Source: Bacteroidales bacterium (GTDB lineage Bacteria; Bacteroidota; Bacteroidia; Bacteroidales; P3). From it: a stretch of DNA of 64,000 bases. The DNA lies in NCBI GenBank assembly GCA_017449975.1, contig JAFSYK010000071.1, positions 40,970 to 104,969 on the forward strand. The letters run 5' to 3'. The translations under genes and the position numbers were made by a program. The notes beneath the pieces were generated by a model. The model did not search any database, was not told the origin of the DNA, and was given only the letters and a program-made list of their open reading frames with translations. Shown here in pieces: positions 19,329-29,370 of this stretch (its first letter is position 1; each line of letters begins with the position of its first letter).

Positions 19329-19350
19329 CATTAGCCGAAATCGGCTAATG
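19329..19350. terminator. Hairpin between pyk and M20 genes
   Basis: Perfect 9-bp stem CATTAGCCG / CGGCTAATG with loop AAAT. It is placed just after pyk and 22 bases before the M20 start on the minus strand. No T-run follows on either strand, so it may be an attenuator or RNA-stability element. Confidence 0.45.
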
Positions 19351-19373
19351 GATTTTCTATTGTTTGCTTTATA

Positions 19374-20780
19374 TTATACTGTTTCTATAGTCATGAAGTT
19401 GCTTTCGCCGACGGAGGGCCGGTTGTGGAAGCCTCCGGAGGTGATGATGATGTCGCCAGGCTGGAGATGCAGCCAGTCGATGGCGACACGACGGCTGTGT
19501 TCGAGCACCGTGTCGATGGAGCCCAGGCTGTCGACATGCAGCGTATAGACACCGTAGTTGAGGGCCAGGCCACGCTCGACATGCTCGTCCTCGGTGAGCA
19601 CCATGATGGGGCAACTGGGTTCGAGGTTGCTGAGCAGACGGGCGCTGACACCCCGCTTAGTGGGCACCATAATCACTTTGGCGCGCAGCTCGTTGGCGGA
19701 GGCGGCGACGTTGTAGCACATACTCTCGGCAATCGTGGTGGCCTTGCCTTTGGCAAAGACATTGGCGTATTCGTGGGCACTCTCGATGTGCTCACAGATA
19801 CGCGCCATGTAAGAGACGGCCTCGACGGGGTACTGCCCCGTGGTGGTCTCGCCCGACAGCATGACGGCGTCGGCACCCATATAGACCGCGTTGGCGATAT
19901 CGGTGACCTCGGCGCGGGTGGGGCGCATGTTGTGCTTCATGCTTTCGAGCATCTCGGTGGCGATGATGCAGACCTTGTTCTTGCGACGACAGGTCTGGAC
20001 GATGCGCTTCTGGTAGACGGGCAGGTCCTCCATCGGCGCCTCGACACCCAAGTCGCCACGCGCCACCATCAGACCGTCGGCCTCGTCGACAATCTCTTCG
20101 AGGTTGGCGATGCCGGTCTGGCTCTCAATCTTGGCGATGATGCGCATATCGGCACGACCCTCATCGGCCAGCAGGCGGCGCACCTGGCGCACGTCGGCGG
20201 CACTGGAGACAAAGGAGCAGGCGATGAAGTCGCCGTCGTGGTGACAGGCGTAGATGATATCGGTGCGGTCGGCCTCGGAGAGGAACGGGATGTCGAGGTG
20301 GACACCCGGCACGTTGATGCTCTTGCGGCTGCCCAGCACGCCACCCTTGTCGACACGGCAGGTGACGCCGTCGGCCTCGCAACTGACGACATGCAGCTCC
20401 ATGAGACCGTTCTCGAGGAGGACGCGGTGTCCGACATTCAGATTGGCGACGACCTGGGGGTGGTTGAGCGAGAAGCACGCGGCGGTGCCTTCGACGTCGG
20501 CACGGACGATGCGGACGGTGGCACCCTCGACCAGCTCCGCGTTGTCGACCATGACGCCATTGCGGAGTTCTGGACCTTTGGTGTCGTACATGATGCCGAT
20601 GGTGCGGTCTGTGCGACGACGCACCTCGTGGACGGCGGCCACAGCCATCTTCTTCTCTTCGGCGGTGGCATGGGAGAAATTGATGCGGGCCACGTTGGCA
20701 CCAGCCATCACCATCTGTTCAAACACATCGGGGTTATAACTGGCGGGCCCGATGCTGGTAACTATCTTAGTCTTTTTCAT
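19374..20780 (-). CDS. pyk: Pyruvate kinase
   Basis: 468 residues, normal length. It converts phosphoenolpyruvate and ADP to pyruvate and ATP, the last glycolytic step. Motifs: TKIVTSIGPASYNP at the N terminus, ARINFSHA, DTKGPELRNG, the signature IIAKIESQTGIANLEEI, ARGDLGVE, and MLSGETTTGQYPVEAV. The C-terminal domain (KVIMVPTKRGVSARLLSNLEPSCPIMVLT) is complete. The start is ATG at 20780. The gap upstream to ileS holds the palindrome GGTCTAATTAGACC (20801-20814), related to the TTAGAC repeat class. Confidence 0.97.
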   Translation of the reverse strand: MKKTKIVTSIGPASYNPDVFEQMVMAGANVARINFSHATAEEKKMAVAAVHEVRRRTDRTIGIMYDTKGPELRNGVMVDNAELVEGATVRIVRADVEGTAACFSLNHPQVVANLNVGHRVLLENGLMELHVVSCEADGVTCRVDKGGVLGSRKSINVPGVHLDIPFLSEADRTDIIYACHHDGDFIACSFVSSAADVRQVRRLLADEGRADMRIIAKIESQTGIANLEEIVDEADGLMVARGDLGVEAPMEDLPVYQKRIVQTCRRKNKVCIIATEMLESMKHNMRPTRAEVTDIANAVYMGADAVMLSGETTTGQYPVEAVSYMARICEHIESAHEYANVFAKGKATTIAESMCYNVAASANELRAKVIMVPTKRGVSARLLSNLEPSCPIMVLTEDEHVERGLALNYGVYTLHVDSLGSIDTVLEHSRRVAIDWLHLQPGDIIITSGGFHNRPSVGESNFMTIETV

Positions 20781-20800
20781 TAGAGGTAGTAGTGGAAGTG

Positions 20801-20814
20801 GGTCTAATTAGACC
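20801..20814. repeat. 14-bp palindrome GGTCTAATTAGACC in ileS-pyk gap
   Basis: A perfect 14-bp palindrome followed by AAATTGGACA. The TTAGAC core matches the tandem array at 11747-11885. It may be a single relic unit of that repeat or an operator for pyk. Confidence 0.5.
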
Positions 20815-20832
20815 AAATTGGACAAATAATAA

Positions 20833-23800
20833 TTAGTTCTTTTTAATCAGTAATTTCAATGTTTCTTTCTCCACCAGTTCAATCTCCTGCGCTTGCGCAT
20901 CGGTGATGTCGGTGCCGGCAGGCAGGATGGTGAGCTCGGTGCAGAGCGTTTCGGTGCAGATGTACTCCTGGAAGGCGCGGATGGCCGCGTCACAGGAGCT
21001 GGCGGTCAACGTGATGTTGATGCGATCGGTGACGTCGAACTGCTCCTTGCGGATGTTCTGCACACGGTTGACGAACTCGCGGGCGACGCCCTCGTTGCGC
21101 AGCGCATCGGTGAGCGTGATATCGAGGGCCACGGTGAGCGCGCCTTCGTTGGCGACCACCCAGCCGGGGATATCCTGCGTGGCAATCTCAACATCCTCCA
21201 ACGTCAGATCGACAGGCTGGCCTTCGACGGTCAAGCTGTAACGACCTTCCGCCTGCAGCGTGTTGATCTGCTGCTGCGAGAAGTTGGCGATGGCGGCGGA
21301 GAGCGCCTTCATAATCTTGCCGTAGCGGGGACCCAGCGTCTTGAAGTTGGCCTTGATGCGCTTGACCAGCATCTCGTCGTCGGGAGCCAGGAACTGCAGC
21401 TCCTTGACGTTGACCTCGCTGAGGATGAGCGACTGCACCGCCTCGACCTGCGCACGGAAGTGGTCGTTGGCGGCCGGCAGCACGATGCGCTGCAGCGGCT
21501 GACGCACACGCAGGTTGTGTTTCTTGCGCAGTGCCAATGTCAGCGAGCTGACACGCTGTGCCAGACGCATGCGCTCCTCGAGGTCGTGGTCGATGAGGGC
21601 GGTGTCGACAGTGGGGAAATCGGCGTGGTGCACCGATGCCACCGTGAAACGGTGTGTCACCGCGTTGAGGTCGAGGAAGAGGCGCTCGGCGAAGAAAGGA
21701 GCGATAGGCGCCATGATGCGGCTCAGCGTCTCGAGACAGGTGTAGAGCGTCTGATAGGCCGAAAGCTTGTCGTCGGTCATCTCGCCACGCCAGAAGCGGC
21801 GACGGCTGAGGCGCACATACCAGTTGCTGAGACAGGCGTCGACAAAGTCGGCGATGGCACGGCCGGCGCGGGTGGGCTCATAGTCGAAATAGGCCGCATC
21901 GACGGTCTGCACCAACGTGTTGAGCTCGCTGAGAATCCAGCGGTCGATTTCGGGACGGCGAGCGGCAGGCAGGTCGGGCTGGCTGTAGTCGAAGCCGTCG
22001 AGGTTGGCATAGAGGGCGAAGAAGCTATAGGTGTTGTAGAGGGTGCCGAAGAATTTGCGGCGCACCTCGTCGACACCCTCCACGTCGAACTTGAGGTTGT
22101 CCCACGGCTGACTGTTGGTAATCATGTACCAGCGGGTGGCGTCGGGACCGTATTTGGAGAGCGTTTCGAAGGGGTCGACGGCGTTGCCGAGACGCTTGGA
22201 CATCTTGTTGCCGTTCTTGTCGAGCACCAGACCGTTGGAGACCACGTTCTTAAAGGCCACGCTGTCGAAGCACATGGTGGCGATGGCGTGGAGTGTGTAG
22301 AACCAGCCACGTGTCTGGTCGACGCCCTCGGCGATGAAGTCGGCGGGGAACTCGGTAGCCTTCAGCGGCTCGCCCATATAATGAATCTGTGCATAGGGCA
22401 TGGCGCCGCTGTCGAACCAGACGTCGATCAAATCGGGCTCACGGCGCATGGGCTTGCCGGAGGCGGAGACCAGGACGACGTTATCGATGTACGGACGGTG
22501 AAGGTCGAACTTGGTATAGTCGGACTTGTCGGACAATTTATACGGGTTCTCCTTCATGAAGCCGGCGGCGACGGATTTCTCAATTTCGGCGTTGAGCTCG
22601 GCAACGCTGCCGATACAGATTTCCTCTTTGCCGTCCTCGGTGCGCCAGATGGGCAGCGGGGTGCCCCAGTAGCGGCTGCGACTGAGGTTCCAGTCGACGA
22701 TATTCTCCAGCCAGTTGCCGAAGCGGCCACTGCCGGTGGCTTCGGGCTTCCAGTTGATGGTCTTGTTGAGCTCAATCATGCGCTCCTTGAGGGCCGTGGT
22801 GCGGATAAACCAGCTGTCGAGCGGATAGTAGAGCACCGGCTTGTCGGTACGCCAGCAGTGGGGATAGCTGTGGCTGTGCTTCTCGCTCTTGAAAAGCTTA
22901 CCCTGCTCCTTGAGCATGACCACCAGCTCGATGTCGAGGCTGATGTCCTTGTCGGTCTTGGTGGCGTCGTAGGCGTTCTTGACGAACTTGCCGGCATACT
23001 TGCTGTATTCTTCAACATTGACGTTGGCCTTCACCCATTCGGGGTCGAGCTCGTCGAGGCAGGCGAAGCGGCCCTGCTTGTCGACCATGGGCATCTGCTT
23101 GCCGTCGCGGTCGAACATCAGCAGTTCGCCGATACCCGCCTTTTTGGCGACGCGGGCGTCGTCGGCACCAAAGGTGGGGGCGATATGGACAATGCCGGTA
23201 CCGTCCTCGGTGGTGACGTAGTCGCCCAGGATTATCCGGAACGAGCCCTTATCGCTGACCTCTTTGGGTTTCACCCAAGGAATCAGCTGATCGTAGTAGA
23301 TACCTTCCAGTGCCGTACCCTTGCAGCGGCTCAGCACTGTGCAGGGGATAAGCTTGCTCTTCTCGTCGGCCTCGCCCTCGGTGAAGAAGTCACCCAGGCG
23401 CGCCTCCGCCATGATGATGCGGCAGTCCTCACCCGTGTAAGGGTGCTTGGTCTCGATCAGCACATAGTCGATATTGGGACCCACGCAGAGGGCGGTGTTG
23501 CTGGGCAACGTCCAGGGGGTCGTCGTCCAAGCGATGGCGTAGGTAGGCAATTGAGTATTGAGAATTGAGAATTGAGAATTATTTGACGCGTCAGCCGAAT
23601 TTTCAATTTTCCATTTTCCATTTTCAATTAGTTTAAACATCGCCACGCAGGTGGTGTCCTTCACGTCGCGGTAGCAGCCGGGCATGTTGAGCTCGTGGCT
23701 GCTGAGGCCGGTGCCGGCGGCGGGGCTGTAGGGCTGGATGGTGTAGCCTTTGTAGAGGAGACCCTTGTCGTAGAGCTTCTTCAGCAGGAACCAGAGCGTC

Positions 23801-24270
23801 TCAATATAGTTGTTGTCGAAAGTGATATAGGGGTTCTTCAGGTCGACCCAATAGCCCATCACACGCGTCAGCTCGTCCCACAGCTCTTTGTATTTCATCA
23901 CCTCCTCACGGCAGGCACGGTTGTAGTCGTCGACACTGATCTTCTTGCCGATGTCCTCCTTGGTGATGCCCAGGTTCTTCTCCACGCCCAACTCGACGGG
24001 CAGACCGTGGGTATCCCAGCCCGCTTTGCGGTCGACAAAGTAGCCCTTCTGCGCCTTGTAGCGGCAGAAGACATCCTTGATGGTGCGTGCCATGACGTGG
24101 TGGATGCCCGGCTTGCCGTTGGCCGACGGGGGACCGTCGTAGAAGACAAAGGCGGGATGGCCCTCGGCCAAGCGCTGTCCCTCCTCGAAGGTGTTGTTTT
24201 CTTCCCAGTAGCGACGGATGTCGTCGCCGATTTGCGTAAGATTCAGGTTTTTGTATTCTTTGTAACTCAT
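20833..24270 (-). CDS. ileS: Isoleucyl-tRNA synthetase
   Basis: 1,145 residues, class Ia synthetase that charges tRNA-Ile. The HIGH-type motif (SANGKPGIHHVMART) is near residue 50 and KMSKRLGN near residue 688. The editing-domain motif WTTTPWTLPSNTALCVG and EGVDQTRGWFYTLHA are present, with a long C-terminal anticodon-binding region. An insertion of about 28 residues (about 214-242, IENGKWKIEN...NSQFSILNTQL) just before WTTTPW is encoded by two tandem arrays (23545-23632) and has no counterpart in usual IleS. Frame and all motifs are intact, so the gene should work. It is followed by pyk and preceded by mfd, all on the minus strand. Confidence 0.97.
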   Translation of the reverse strand: MSYKEYKNLNLTQIGDDIRRYWEENNTFEEGQRLAEGHPAFVFYDGPPSANGKPGIHHVMARTIKDVFCRYKAQKGYFVDRKAGWDTHGLPVELGVEKNLGITKEDIGKKISVDDYNRACREEVMKYKELWDELTRVMGYWVDLKNPYITFDNNYIETLWFLLKKLYDKGLLYKGYTIQPYSPAAGTGLSSHELNMPGCYRDVKDTTCVAMFKLIENGKWKIENSADASNNSQFSILNTQLPTYAIAWTTTPWTLPSNTALCVGPNIDYVLIETKHPYTGEDCRIIMAEARLGDFFTEGEADEKSKLIPCTVLSRCKGTALEGIYYDQLIPWVKPKEVSDKGSFRIILGDYVTTEDGTGIVHIAPTFGADDARVAKKAGIGELLMFDRDGKQMPMVDKQGRFACLDELDPEWVKANVNVEEYSKYAGKFVKNAYDATKTDKDISLDIELVVMLKEQGKLFKSEKHSHSYPHCWRTDKPVLYYPLDSWFIRTTALKERMIELNKTINWKPEATGSGRFGNWLENIVDWNLSRSRYWGTPLPIWRTEDGKEEICIGSVAELNAEIEKSVAAGFMKENPYKLSDKSDYTKFDLHRPYIDNVVLVSASGKPMRREPDLIDVWFDSGAMPYAQIHYMGEPLKATEFPADFIAEGVDQTRGWFYTLHAIATMCFDSVAFKNVVSNGLVLDKNGNKMSKRLGNAVDPFETLSKYGPDATRWYMITNSQPWDNLKFDVEGVDEVRRKFFGTLYNTYSFFALYANLDGFDYSQPDLPAARRPEIDRWILSELNTLVQTVDAAYFDYEPTRAGRAIADFVDACLSNWYVRLSRRRFWRGEMTDDKLSAYQTLYTCLETLSRIMAPIAPFFAERLFLDLNAVTHRFTVASVHHADFPTVDTALIDHDLEERMRLAQRVSSLTLALRKKHNLRVRQPLQRIVLPAANDHFRAQVEAVQSLILSEVNVKELQFLAPDDEMLVKRIKANFKTLGPRYGKIMKALSAAIANFSQQQINTLQAEGRYSLTVEGQPVDLTLEDVEIATQDIPGWVVANEGALTVALDITLTDALRNEGVAREFVNRVQNIRKEQFDVTDRINITLTASSCDAAIRAFQEYICTETLCTELTILPAGTDITDAQAQEIELVEKETLKLLIKKN
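23545..23632. repeat. In-frame GAATTGA and TTTTCCA (both period 7) arrays inside ileS
   Basis: Four GAATTGA units (23551-23580) and four TTTTC(A/C)A units (23602-23630), separated by a unique stretch of about 20 bp. On the minus strand they read IENGKWKIEN and NSQFSILNTQL. They are inserted in frame in the editing domain region. Confidence 0.9.
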
Positions 24271-24294
24271 TGTTGAAGAATTGATCTTATTGAG

Positions 24295-27200
24295 CTAATT
24301 CGTTAAGTGATTTTCGGATAATTCTTTGATGATTTCGTTGGCTTGCTGCATGCTTTTGATGGGTGCCACCCGCAGCGAGAGACGGTTGTCTTTCTCGCGG
24401 AGGCGCGCTGTGGCGGCATGCTGCTGGGCATAGGTGATGAGACGGTTGAAGTGTGCCGACTGGTAGAAGGGGTTCTGCGTGTCGGTGGGGAAGTAGAGCG
24501 ACATGGCGTCGGTTTTGAGCACGATGCGGTCGATGCCGAAGGCTTTGGCTCTGCGACGCAGCGGCACGGTAAGCAACAGCTCCTGCGTAGCCTTGGGCAA
24601 CGGACCGAAGCGGTCGATCAGCTGGTCGCGGTAGCGGTCGACATCGTCGTCGGTGACCAAGTCGGCAATCTGCCGATAGAGCAGCAGACGCTCGCTGATG
24701 CTGGTGACATAGTCGTCGGGGATGAGCGCTTCGAGGTCGGTCTCGACGGTACATTCACGCACGTATTCCTGCTTCTCCTCCGCCTCGCGGACGAAGAGGT
24801 CGTGGAACTCGGACTGCTTCAGCTCGTCGATGGCCTCGGCGAGAATCTTCTGGTACATGTCGTAGCCTATCTCGCTGATAAAGCCGCTCTGTTCGGCGCC
24901 GAGGATGTTGCCCGCGCCGCGGATGTCGAGGTCGCGCATGGCGATATGGAAGCCGCTGCCCACGCTGCCGAACTCTTCAATGGCACGGAGACGCTTGCGC
25001 GCCTCGTCGGTCAGCGTCTCGTAGGAGGGGATGATCATATAGCAGAACGCCTTCTGGTTGCTGCGTCCCACACGGCCGCGCAGCTGGTGGAGGTCGCTGA
25101 GACCGAAGTTCTGGGCGTTATTGACGATCATCGTGTTGGCGTTGGGGATGTCGAGACCGTTTTCGACGATGGAGGTGGCCACCAGGACGTCGATGTCGCC
25201 CGACAGGAAGTGCATGAGCGTCTCCTCCACCTCGTGGCCGTCGAGACGGCCGTGGGCGATGGCGACACGCGCGTCGGGGACAAGCCGGCGCACCAGGTCG
25301 GCCATGCCGTCCATGTTCTCCACCCGGTTGCTGACGAAGAAGGTCTGTCCGCCGCGCGACATCTCATACATGATGGCGTCGCGCACAAGCTCCTCGCTGA
25401 AGGTGCAGACCTCGGTCTGGATGGGCTGCCGGTTGGGCGGCGGCGTCTGGATGACGCTGAGGTCGCGGGCACCCATAAGCGAAAACTGCAACGTGCGGGG
25501 GATGGGCGTGGCGGTGAGGGTGAGACAGTCGACGTTGACTTTCATCTGACGCAGCCGCTCCTTGATGGCGACGCCAAATTTCTGCTCCTCGTCGATGATG
25601 AGCAGTCCCAGGTCTTTGAAATGAACGCTCTTGCCCGTGATGGCATGGGTGCCGATGAGGATGTCGATTTTGCCCTCCTCGAGGTCGTGCAACAGGGCGG
25701 TGCGCTCGCGGGTGGAGCGAAAACGGTTGAGGTAGTCGACCCGCACGGGCATGCCCTGCAGTCGGTCGCGGAAAGTGTTGTAGTGTTGAAACGCCAAGAT
25801 GGTGCTGGGCACCAGCACCGCCACCTGCTTGGAGTCGGCCACCGCCTTGAAGGCGGCACGGATGGCCACCTCGGTCTTGCCGAAACCCACGTCGCCACAG
25901 ACCAGACGGTCCATCGGCGAGGTGGCTTCCATGTCGTGCTTCACATCGAGGGTGGCACGCTGCTGGTCGGGGGTGTCCTCGTAGAAGAACGACGACTCCA
26001 GCTCGGTCTGCAGGTAACTGTCGGCACTATAGGCAAAACCTTTCGACGCCATACGCTTGGCGTAGAGGGCGATGAGGTCTTTGGCAATGTCCTTGACCTG
26101 CTTCTTGGTGCGCTGTTTGAGCACCTGCCAGCTGCTGCTGCCAATCTTGTCGAGGGTGGGCGCCACGCCGTCCTTGCCTACATAGCGGCTGATTTTGTGG
26201 AGGCTGTGGATGCTGATATAGAGGATGTCGCCGTTGCGATAGACCAGGCGTATCACCTCCTGGGAACGACCGTCCTTGGTGATCTTCTCCAAACCCGAGA
26301 AACGTCCGACACCGTAGTCGATATGGGTGACGAAATCGCCCGGCTTGAGTTCAAACAGCTCTTTGAGCGTCAACGCCTCGCGGTTCTGGCGCAGGTCGCG
26401 GACGGTGTATTTATGGTAGCGCTCGAATATCTGGTGGTCGGTGAAGCAGACCCGCTTGCTGTCGTGGTCGACAAAGCCCCCCGCCAGCTGTCCGTTGACG
26501 ATGGCGAGGCCGTCGGTGGAAAGCACCTTTTCGAGACGCGCGCGCTGCTGTTCGCCCGAGACGGTGATAAAGATGCTGTAGTTGCGGTCGCGGTAGTCGG
26601 AAAGCGTCTGCGCCAACAGGTCGAACTGCTTGTTGAAGCGCGGCTGCGGCTCGCTGTGCGCCTCGAGCAGCGTGGCGTTGGAGAAATAGCCGCTGCTGCC
26701 CTGCTCAACGATGCGGCAACGGAGCAGCTGCCGTGTGAAATCCTCGGCGTTGCTGTAGAGTGCGTCGGGCTCGAGGTGGGCAACCGGCGAATGGGCCAAC
26801 GACTCGTAGTGACTGACCGCCGTGGCGTAGCACTTGTCGATACGCTCGGTGAGGAAGAGCAGTCCGTGGAGCCACACCACGTCGGTGGCGGCGAGGTAGG
26901 CCAGCAGCGATACATGCTCGGTGAGGGTGATGCTGTCGGCAGCGTCGCCCGCCAGACGCGGCACAATGCTGACACTGTCGTGACGGCGTGCCGAGAGCTG
27001 CGTGACAGGGTCGAAGCTGCGCAACGAGTCGATGACATCGTCGAAGAGCTCGATGCGGTAGGGCATATCGCTGCCGTAGGAGTAGATGTCGACGATGCCA
27101 CCGCGCACAGCGTACTGGCCCGGCTCGACGACAAAGTCGACACGCTCGAAGTTGTAGTCCTGCATGAGGGCGATGACCTGGTCGATGTCGAGACGGCCAC

Positions 27201-27672
27201 CCTGCGCCAGCTGCATGGTGTGGCGCGACAGGGTGCGCGACGACACCACCTTCTCGGACAACGCCTCGGGATAGGTGACGACGACGATGGGGCGACCCGA
27301 CGAGAGCTGTCGGATGACCTCGGTGCGCTGCAGCTCGTTGGCGTTGTCGACCTCCGACGCCTCGTTTTCGTCACGGTGACTGTAGGGGCGACGATAGGTG
27401 GTGGGGAACAGCAGCACCCGTTTGTGGTCGGCATCTTTTTCGACGTCGTCGAGGAGCGTCTCCATATCGTTGAGCAGATAGAAGGCCTCCTCCTTGTCGG
27501 CTGCGATGAGCAGGTGGGTGCTGCGGCCGTCGGAGGCAAAGAGCGATGCAGCCAGCACCGCGTTGAGCGAACCCGACAACCCGGCCACACGCACACGCGC
27601 CCCCTCGCCATCGAGGGCGGCTGCGAGCGCAGAGACCTGCGCATCGTTACGATAACTGTCGAGTAACTCCAT
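24295..27672 (-). CDS. mfd: Transcription-repair coupling factor
   Basis: 1,125 residues, normal Mfd length. It displaces stalled RNA polymerase and recruits UvrA to lesions. Order: N-terminal UvrB-like module (FPTTYRRPYSHRDENEAS), RNA-polymerase interaction domain (ELKPGDFVTHIDYGVGRFSGLEKI), superfamily-2 translocase with Walker A GDVGFGKTEVA (about residues 593-603) and DEEQ box (about 691), helicase motifs TATPIPRTLQFSLMGARD and QLRGRVGRSNQKAFCY, and the C-terminal TRCF domain. It starts with ATG at 27672, 24 bp from ileS downstream. A TAnnTTTG promoter lies 24 bp upstream. Confidence 0.97.
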   Translation of the reverse strand: MELLDSYRNDAQVSALAAALDGEGARVRVAGLSGSLNAVLAASLFASDGRSTHLLIAADKEEAFYLLNDMETLLDDVEKDADHKRVLLFPTTYRRPYSHRDENEASEVDNANELQRTEVIRQLSSGRPIVVVTYPEALSEKVVSSRTLSRHTMQLAQGGRLDIDQVIALMQDYNFERVDFVVEPGQYAVRGGIVDIYSYGSDMPYRIELFDDVIDSLRSFDPVTQLSARRHDSVSIVPRLAGDAADSITLTEHVSLLAYLAATDVVWLHGLLFLTERIDKCYATAVSHYESLAHSPVAHLEPDALYSNAEDFTRQLLRCRIVEQGSSGYFSNATLLEAHSEPQPRFNKQFDLLAQTLSDYRDRNYSIFITVSGEQQRARLEKVLSTDGLAIVNGQLAGGFVDHDSKRVCFTDHQIFERYHKYTVRDLRQNREALTLKELFELKPGDFVTHIDYGVGRFSGLEKITKDGRSQEVIRLVYRNGDILYISIHSLHKISRYVGKDGVAPTLDKIGSSSWQVLKQRTKKQVKDIAKDLIALYAKRMASKGFAYSADSYLQTELESSFFYEDTPDQQRATLDVKHDMEATSPMDRLVCGDVGFGKTEVAIRAAFKAVADSKQVAVLVPSTILAFQHYNTFRDRLQGMPVRVDYLNRFRSTRERTALLHDLEEGKIDILIGTHAITGKSVHFKDLGLLIIDEEQKFGVAIKERLRQMKVNVDCLTLTATPIPRTLQFSLMGARDLSVIQTPPPNRQPIQTEVCTFSEELVRDAIMYEMSRGGQTFFVSNRVENMDGMADLVRRLVPDARVAIAHGRLDGHEVEETLMHFLSGDIDVLVATSIVENGLDIPNANTMIVNNAQNFGLSDLHQLRGRVGRSNQKAFCYMIIPSYETLTDEARKRLRAIEEFGSVGSGFHIAMRDLDIRGAGNILGAEQSGFISEIGYDMYQKILAEAIDELKQSEFHDLFVREAEEKQEYVRECTVETDLEALIPDDYVTSISERLLLYRQIADLVTDDDVDRYRDQLIDRFGPLPKATQELLLTVPLRRRAKAFGIDRIVLKTDAMSLYFPTDTQNPFYQSAHFNRLITYAQQHAATARLREKDNRLSLRVAPIKSMQQANEIIKELSENHLTN

Positions 27673-27695
27673 CCTATTATAAAAATAATAAATTG

Positions 27696-27703
27696 CAAAA
27701 ATA
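27696..27703 (-). promoter_or_regulatory. Bacteroidetes -7 box for mfd
   Basis: TATTTTTG on the minus strand, 24 bp before the mfd ATG, within an AT-rich divergent spacer shared with porX. It matches the TAnnTTTG consensus. Confidence 0.6.
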
Positions 27704-27818
27704 CGAAAAAAAGAGAAATGACGTTTTTAGTAAAAGACATTCGGATTCTCCCACTTTCGGAGATTCGAAATAATGTCCCTACAAACCTATCAACCCTACA
27801 ACCCTCAAACCCTATATC

Positions 27819-29366
27819 ATGAAAATTCTTTGGGCTGACGACGAAATTGATTTACTGAAACCGCATATCCTCTTTCTGGAAGAACGTGGCTACCAGGTGA
27901 TACCGGTCACCAGCGGCAACGACGCGCTGGACGCCATGGCGGAGGAACAGGTGGACCTGGTTTTTCTCGACGAGAACATGCCTGGCATGAGCGGACTGGA
28001 CACACTGACCGCCATCAAAGAGCAGCACCCCAACCTACCCGTGGTGATGATCACCAAGAGCGAGGAAGAGCACATCATGGAAGAGGCGCTGGGCAGCAAG
28101 ATTTCCGACTACCTTATCAAACCCGTGAACCCCAAGCAGATACTGCTGACCATCAAGAAGCATACCGAGGCCCGCAGACTGGTGAACGAGAAGTCGATGA
28201 TGAACTACCAACAGGAGTTCCGCGAGATTGGCATGCGGCTGATGGATCCACTGGACTACAACGACTGGATAGAGCTCTACAAGCGACTGGTATACTGGGA
28301 GATTGAGCTGTCGAACAACGACGACGAAAATATCCGCAACATCCTGCAGTCACAGAAACAGGAAGCCAACCGCCAGTTCTGCCGTTACTACGAGCGCAAC
28401 TATATCGACTGGCTCAAGGGCGCGAGCGAGAAACCGACGCTGTCGCCCATGGTGCTGCGCGAGCGCATGATGCCGTTGCTGAACGACAAACGGCCCACCT
28501 TCCTGATTGTCATCGACAACTTCCGCTATGACCAGTGGAAGCACCTGCAGCCGCAGTTTGAACAGCTGTTCCACGTCGAGACAGACTCCATCTATTACAG
28601 CATCGTGCCCACAACGACCCAGTTTGCCCGCAACGCCATGTTCGGTGGTCTGATGCCGTCGGAAATCGAACGCAAATATCCGCAGTACTGGGTCAACGAG
28701 GACGAAGAGGGGTACAAAAACCAGTTCGAAAACGAGCTGCTGGAAGAGAACCTGCGCCGCAACGGCATCCAGATACGCCACAGCTACAACAAGGTGCTCA
28801 ACGCCCAGTACGGACTGCGTTTGGCCGAGGATGTAAACAAGTTGATGCACAACCCGTTGAATGTGATTGTCTACAACTTCATCGACATGCTGTCGCACGC
28901 CCGCACCGACTCGAACATTGTGCGCGAGCTGGCCGCCGACGAGCGCAGCTACCGGTCGGTGACCCGCTCCTGGTTTGAGCATTCGCCGCTGGTGGAGCTA
29001 CTGAAGAACCTGTCGGAGCGCGACGTGAATGTACTGCTGACCACCGACCACGGATCGGTGCGTGTGGACCGTCCCGTGCGTGTACGCGGCGACAAAGAGG
29101 TGTCGGTGAACCTGCGCTACAAACAGGGACGTCTGCTGGAATACAACGCCAAGGAGGTGTTTGAGGTGAAAGACCCAACGAGCATTTTCTTGCCCAAACG
29201 GCACATCACCTCACCCTATATCTTCGCCCACGAGAACGATTTCTTCGCCTACCCCAACAACTACAACCAGTACGTGCAGTACTACGACAGCACCTTCCAG
29301 CACGGCGGCATCTCGATGGAAGAGGTGATGATACCGTGGGTGGAGATGAAGAGCAAGAAGAGTTGA
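27819..29366 (+). CDS. porX: PorX-type response regulator with PglZ phosphatase domain
   Basis: 515 residues. Receiver domain residues 1-120 with the acidic pair D7/D8, phosphoacceptor D51 (FLDENMPG), T79 and K101 (LIKPVNP). The C-terminal PglZ/alkaline-phosphatase-like domain includes IVPTTTQFARNAMFGG (catalytic Thr region), FIDMLSHART and LLTTDHGSVRV (metal ligands). In Porphyromonas and Flavobacterium PorX partners PorY and controls type IX secretion. This fits the T9SS sorting domain seen in the protein encoded at 31689. The start ATG follows a CCCTACAACCCTCAAACC repeat, and the 3' end abuts a TCTAGA array converging with tex. Confidence 0.92.
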   Translation: MKILWADDEIDLLKPHILFLEERGYQVIPVTSGNDALDAMAEEQVDLVFLDENMPGMSGLDTLTAIKEQHPNLPVVMITKSEEEHIMEEALGSKISDYLIKPVNPKQILLTIKKHTEARRLVNEKSMMNYQQEFREIGMRLMDPLDYNDWIELYKRLVYWEIELSNNDDENIRNILQSQKQEANRQFCRYYERNYIDWLKGASEKPTLSPMVLRERMMPLLNDKRPTFLIVIDNFRYDQWKHLQPQFEQLFHVETDSIYYSIVPTTTQFARNAMFGGLMPSEIERKYPQYWVNEDEEGYKNQFENELLEENLRRNGIQIRHSYNKVLNAQYGLRLAEDVNKLMHNPLNVIVYNFIDMLSHARTDSNIVRELAADERSYRSVTRSWFEHSPLVELLKNLSERDVNVLLTTDHGSVRVDRPVRVRGDKEVSVNLRYKQGRLLEYNAKEVFEVKDPTSIFLPKRHITSPYIFAHENDFFAYPNNYNQYVQYYDSTFQHGGISMEEVMIPWVEMKSKKS

Positions 29367-29370
29367 GAGT

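Noticed and set aside
20893-23568. Plus-strand frame of 891 codons opposite ileS
   Set aside because: Antisense to ileS with no recognisable domain; a shadow of codon bias.
24343-27666. Plus-strand frame of 1,107 codons opposite mfd
   Set aside because: It lies entirely antisense to an intact mfd, has low-complexity V/G/D-rich translation and no domain. It is a by-product of the GC-rich third positions of mfd.
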